In this document: positions 60,719 through 64,000 of the stretch, piece after piece
Layout of the letters: the number at the start of each line of letters is the position of its first letter
Numbering within the stretch: the stretch's first letter is position 1
Origin: Calycina herbarum
Taxonomy: Eukaryota; Ascomycota; Leotiomycetes; Helotiales; Pezizellaceae
Direction: 5' to 3'
Length of the DNA stretch: 64,000 nucleotides
Assembly: GCA_001414485.1 (NCBI GenBank)
Contig: LLEY01000069.1
Coordinates: 248,001-312,000 of the forward strand
Notes under the pieces: generated by a model
The model's database searches: none
What the model saw: only the letters and a program-made list of their open reading frames with translations
Told to the model about the DNA's origin: nothing
Made by a program: the position numbers and the translations under genes

Positions 60719-61033
60719 TCAACTTTTCAGTTGATAACGGGAATCGCCCGAGCCAATGACGGTTCGAATTAATCCCACTTGGTATCGTAATGGATGCATC
60801 AGGATGAGTGCCACCGCGAGGGTGGTAAACGGGCCGAAACCCGACACAAACACCTTTTGCTCGTGACGCAGACGAAACGTCGGGGCGACATTTGCATGGA
60901 AACCAGCTCCAGCCCGAAGGCGGAACGTTGGGACCTCTACCAGGTCAACCGACCGAGTAGAGCGAATTCCTCCAGAGGCAGCCGAAGCACCGAACAGTAA
61001 CGACGTGTTACGACCATTAGAGTGACCATTCAT
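60719..61033 (-). CDS. Small frame conserved in the flanking repeats, unknown
   Basis: The same frame occurs three times: 61033..60719 (104 codons), 60354..60100 and 56361..56107 (84 codons each). It starts MNGHSNGRNTSLLFGASAAS and contains VPTFRLRAGAGF and APTFRLRHEQKVFVSGFGP, with PTFRLR repeated, then a hydrophobic stretch TTLAVALILMH. The copies differ mainly at the ends. Conservation may reflect the DNA repeat rather than a protein, and no family is recognised. Confidence 0.3.
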   Translation of the reverse strand: MNGHSNGRNTSLLFGASAASGGIRSTRSVDLVEVPTFRLRAGAGFHANVAPTFRLRHEQKVFVSGFGPFTTLAVALILMHPLRYQVGLIRTVIGSGDSRYQLKS

Positions 61034-61052
61034 CCCCGGAGGGATAGCGGTT

Positions 61053-61067
61053 CGGGTTAGGGTTAGG
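61053..61067 (+). repeat. Telomeric tract inside copy 1
   Basis: CGGGTTAGGGTTAGG between the RT body 3' end and flanking repeat A. It is the same junction as at 56381-56395. Confidence 0.93.
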
Positions 61068-61226
61068 AATAGGATGGGGTAGTAAGTCTGATCCTATTCA
61101 GGTCTGGCATCTCGTGCCATCCATTTCTAACTTTCCATTGTACAGTGAGGTGTGGAAGTTCCTTTGAAGTCAGAGGAGTTCTAAGGACAGGACCCATCAG
61201 ACGCCCGACTCGTTCGCCCACGCGAG

Positions 61227-64000
61227 CTACTTGAGGTGTGCACCGCTTCGCAGCGGGAGGGACAGAGGGACACTGGTGGCGTCGAGCGGCGAACTCTTGA
61301 GGACTGCTTTATTCCAGGCAGACATCTTATCGAAAAGGTTGTCTGTCCTTTTCAGACTTTTGATGATTGGACCCGTGAGTGAGGGGGGTAAGGGTTCCCC
61401 GCATTTCACCCATTGGTTCATCATTGTTTGAAAAACATCTCGGAGATCAGTATATTCCCATATCTCGTCGTAGGAAGAAGGAAGCATGAGTGGATGACCT
61501 CGAGCCTCTGTATCCTTTCGCTTGGACAAGGTATACAGGCGGTCCTCATACTTCACTTGCCTCTTCCATACTTTGAGAATGGTTGACGGGTATCCACGTC
61601 GTCCTAGGGCTAACATGAACTCATCAACTCTCTCTTCAAAGAGTTGTTTCGTAGAGCATATGATCATGTAGCGGGTCAACTCAGCTTTGATAAAAGCTTT
61701 TTTCACCGATTGAGGGTGAGCTGAGGACCAAGGAATATATTGATGTTGATTCATGCGTTTCCGGAAGACCTTTGATTGTATCCCCACAGGTCCAAAACCA
61801 TGCTCAAAGAAGAACTCAACGTCCAAAAATGAGGCCGGTTCACGCGTAGAATGAATTTTCCATTCAATCTTAAATGGTTTCAGTCCGTTTGATATGATCG
61901 CGAGACAAGATTGAAGGTCTGTTAGAGTTCCTTTAAACACGGAAAAAATATCGTCAATGTAACGTAGGTAAAGGATCAGACCATCCTTAGACACGACATT
62001 TGCTTTCGCAATTGATTCGATGAGTTGTTCTCTAAGTCCCAAGGCAACGTTGGCAAATGCTGGGGCACATGAAGTTCCCATTGCGACACCGTTGACTTGA
62101 TGGTAGAATTTTCCGTTGAACTCAAAACAGTTGCAGTCCATAACCGTTTCCAGAAGGTCTGGGATTCGGTCATGATCTACTCCGTGGCTGCTTCCTAAGC
62201 CAGCGAGCAATGAACGTAAGTGTTCGATTGTATCGGCGGTCGGAACATTGGTATAAAAGGATTCCACGTCCCCTGTGATAATCCAAGTATCGTTCGACCG
62301 AGTCACGGTGTGTTTCATAAGTTGGGAGATGACTTCCTTGGTTGAATCCACAATCCATGGGAACTCCTTCTTATGGAACATTCGAAGAGTAAAATCGCAA
62401 ACTTCTGAAGCGCGTTTGGTGACCCAAGAGTGACTAGGTACGATTGGACGTAGTCTCCACACTGGTTTATGGACTTTGGGAATCGCATGAAACACAGGTA
62501 TTGACTTGTCTTCCTCAGACGCGAGCAGGTATTCAGAGGTTTCAGATGAAAAGGTTCCATCTTTAGCGAGAAAACATATGCGTTCGAGCGCTTCGTGTTG
62601 GTAATATTCTGTGATGTCAGCAAGTGATATCTCATCGTATGTGGTTTCATCCAGCAACATTGAGTTACACTGCTCCAGATACCAGGATTTCGAAATTGCC
62701 GCCACGCCGAGGTTCTTATCAGTGATCTTCAGCAAGAGTTCGCTCGATTGCAAGAAGTCTTTGATGGATCTTATGTCTGGATTAGACATATGACGATCAA
62801 GAGAGGGTAGGGCCGCTGTTTTGGAGAACAGTAAGTCCATTCCCTCCTGAAGGCCTTTCTCGATCCAAAAGTTCCTTTGTTCAGCTGGTGGTGTCCACGA
62901 CTTTTTGGGTACGTAGAATTTCGACTGTACACGATCAGAGTTACGGAAGTGCCATCTGAGACGGACGCTTCTTTCAAGGAGTGGCCACGCTTGATGAACT
63001 CGAAGGGGATTCGGAGGATGATGTAGGATAAATTTAGAATTTAAAGCCAATTTATATTCAATATTTTGAGGTATAACTACGCCAGGTCCTTTAAAGATAC
63101 CGTCTGCGAACCTATGACCAGGTTCAAACAGCTGTACAGGAGTGTGTGACGATACAAACTGTAACATTCCAGAGTTGGAAATTCCACAGAACAGTTCCGA
63201 ATGAAGTTCAAGCATTTGTGTAGCCGTATCTGTATTGCACAGGGTACGGTCTGAACGTCGAATTGTTGTCAAGGGGACAGACTTAGTATACACGTCCTGC
63301 CTGTTCCCCGAAGGTACTAGCGCCGATCCGGAAACCATGCCTCTCAAAACCCTTTCTAACTTTTCGACTTGCCTTGAGTCTTCTTCCCGCCTTTCCCTTT
63401 TCCTTTTCCCGTGCCGGCTTTGGTGACCTTCGCAGTCTGCGGTTTGGGTTTCCCTTTCGGGGTGGGTTTGGCTTTTTTGGTCTGTCGACCGTTTCCGTTT
63501 CCTAGGAGTGTCAGTGTTGGCTTCTTCAGTCTGCTGAGCAGGTTTGGAGAAAGTCATACCAGGTTTGGTTATTTTATACTCTTTAATGAGTGCATCCAGT
63601 TTTCGGCTGACTAGAGCATCAACAGTTTCGGTTTTTGAAGACGCGTCTTGCATTTCGACGTCTTCATCTGCCTTGCGTTTGAGAGACAGCGACTTGAATT
63701 TCTTCGTAGTCTCTGCCTGTACTGCCATGTATGCCAGGGCAATGGCTCTTTGTGGGAACCGTTCCTTGGTCACACCATAAGTATCGACGTCTGCTTTGAT
63801 CCACGGTGGCAATCCTGCGAGATTGGGTTTGCCATCGGCAAGTGCTGCTTCCACACCTGCGTCACTGGCCAAAGCAGTGATCACATCTTGGCCGATTTCG
63901 ACCAAATCCTCCTTGTACTTGCTTTCAGCAAACAGGGACTGGAGGTATGCGACCTCCGCTCGTTTCGTGGAAATGGCGGATTCTAACATGGCCACTTTGT
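61227..64000 (-). CDS. Penelope-like reverse transcriptase, no endonuclease domain (5' end outside window)
   Basis: Open from the window edge to TAG at 61227-61229: 922 residues visible, about 1,038 expected by comparison with copy 2. The first visible codon in the long frame is GTG and is not the start. An N-terminal region with two basic clusters (PRKRKRS and GKRKRERREE, near visible residues 165-205) could be nuclear localisation signals. The RT core shows IPKVHKPVWRLRPIVPS (near 504), GDVESFYTNVP with the catalytic Asp at about 576, VNGVAMGTSCAPAFANVAL (near 636) and RYIDDIFSVFKG with Asp 681-682. The thumb-like segment is KVFRKRMNQHQYIPWSSAHP. About 150 residues follow without GIY, YIG or a zinc finger. 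Endonuclease-deficient Penelope-like elements attach to telomere ends instead of cutting a target. Confidence 0.92.
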   Translation of the reverse strand, partial: KVAMLESAISTKRAEVAYLQSLFAESKYKEDLVEIGQDVITALASDAGVEAALADGKPNLAGLPPWIKADVDTYGVTKERFPQRAIALAYMAVQAETTKKFKSLSLKRKADEDVEMQDASSKTETVDALVSRKLDALIKEYKITKPGMTFSKPAQQTEEANTDTPRKRKRSTDQKSQTHPERETQTADCEGHQSRHGKRKRERREEDSRQVEKLERVLRGMVSGSALVPSGNRQDVYTKSVPLTTIRRSDRTLCNTDTATQMLELHSELFCGISNSGMLQFVSSHTPVQLFEPGHRFADGIFKGPGVVIPQNIEYKLALNSKFILHHPPNPLRVHQAWPLLERSVRLRWHFRNSDRVQSKFYVPKKSWTPPAEQRNFWIEKGLQEGMDLLFSKTAALPSLDRHMSNPDIRSIKDFLQSSELLLKITDKNLGVAAISKSWYLEQCNSMLLDETTYDEISLADITEYYQHEALERICFLAKDGTFSSETSEYLLASEEDKSIPVFHAIPKVHKPVWRLRPIVPSHSWVTKRASEVCDFTLRMFHKKEFPWIVDSTKEVISQLMKHTVTRSNDTWIITGDVESFYTNVPTADTIEHLRSLLAGLGSSHGVDHDRIPDLLETVMDCNCFEFNGKFYHQVNGVAMGTSCAPAFANVALGLREQLIESIAKANVVSKDGLILYLRYIDDIFSVFKGTLTDLQSCLAIISNGLKPFKIEWKIHSTREPASFLDVEFFFEHGFGPVGIQSKVFRKRMNQHQYIPWSSAHPQSVKKAFIKAELTRYMIICSTKQLFEERVDEFMLALGRRGYPSTILKVWKRQVKYEDRLYTLSKRKDTEARGHPLMLPSSYDEIWEYTDLRDVFQTMMNQWVKCGEPLPPSLTGPIIKSLKRTDNLFDKMSAWNKAVLKSSPLDATSVPLSLPLRSGAHLK

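Larger units (their letters stand above)
60380..61052 (-). repeat. Flanking repeat A (pLTR-like), copy 1 3' side
   Basis: About 673 bp, the best preserved of the three copies. It contains the hammerhead-like motif (60500..60444) and the small frame beginning at 61033. Confidence 0.88.
60380..64000 (-). mobile_element. Penelope-like retroelement copy 1 (distal, intact where visible)
   Basis: Minus-strand order: RT body (64000..61068, 5' end outside the window), telomeric tract (61067..61053), flanking repeat A (61052..60380). The 3' end is joined to GGGTTAGGGTTA, as expected if the G-rich telomere strand primed reverse transcription of the element RNA. There are no RIP marks, so it is younger than the last RIP-active sexual cycle. 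Its own 5' flanking repeat should lie beyond base 64000. Confidence 0.85.

Noticed and set aside
61227..61700. GIY-YIG endonuclease at the C-terminus of the Penelope-like protein
   Set aside because: No GIY, YIG or zinc-finger cysteines were found in the last ~150 residues of the intact copy.
63993..63995. GTG at 63995 as the real start of the Penelope-like ORF
   Set aside because: The homologous copy stays in frame for 116 further codons upstream to ATG 59671, so the start of copy 1 lies outside the window.

Overview
The window is from a filamentous ascomycete (Pezizomycotina). The spliced genes have short introns of roughly 45-100 bases with GTANGT-type donors and CTAAT branch points. The gene set includes a BCK1-type MAPKKK, Zn2Cys6 regulators and a NACHT-N/NB-ARC/TPR protein, and the AT-rich DNA carries the signature of repeat-induced point mutation (RIP). 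I suspect Leotiomycetes but cannot show it. The orientation is centromere-proximal on the left and telomere-ward on the right: every interstitial telomeric tract reads TTAGGG on the + strand.

Bases 1 to about 20.6 kb are ordinary gene space. In order: the 5' part of a TSR4/PDCD2-type ribosome-assembly chaperone (-); the cell-wall-integrity MAPKKK BCK1 (-, 3 exons, 1872 aa); a Zn2Cys6 fungal transcription factor (+, 6 exons, 728 aa); a 3.3 kb gene-poor gap; an NLR-like NB-ARC/TPR gene broken by three in-frame stops (+); an NmrA-like NAD(P)-binding protein (-, 6 exons, 328 aa); and an AflR-type Zn2Cys6 regulator (-), the last gene before the repeats.

From about 20.8 to 59 kb the DNA is strongly RIP-mutated, almost emptied of CpA/TpG, and made of nested dead elements. 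There is a gypsy 5' fragment split by a young gag-only LTR element (TR-GAG type, perfect 5-bp target duplication) and by short LTR units. Next comes a region of at least 20 kb (26.1-46.7 kb) marked by about 18 copies of one palindrome, AAGTTAACTATAGTTAACTT. It holds relics of a SNF2 ATPase, a UPF1-like SF1 helicase and a long unrecognised protein, with tandem-repeat blocks. I read this as a previously unnamed giant subtelomeric element. After it come a TA-flanked foldback MITE, a pogo/Fot1 relic, low-complexity repeat families and a second gypsy copy.

The gypsy copy is cut off at 55,687 by (TTAGGG)3, which looks like a healed chromosome break. From there to the window end lies a head-to-tail array of two telomere-attached Penelope-like retroelements. 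Their reverse transcriptase has no GIY-YIG endonuclease, they carry about 0.67-kb flanking repeats (pLTRs), TTAGGG tracts sit at every boundary, and one pLTR holds a hammerhead-ribozyme-like motif. The proximal copy is RIP-mutated and the distal copy is intact, so the chromosome end appears to have grown outward by successive terminal reverse transcription.
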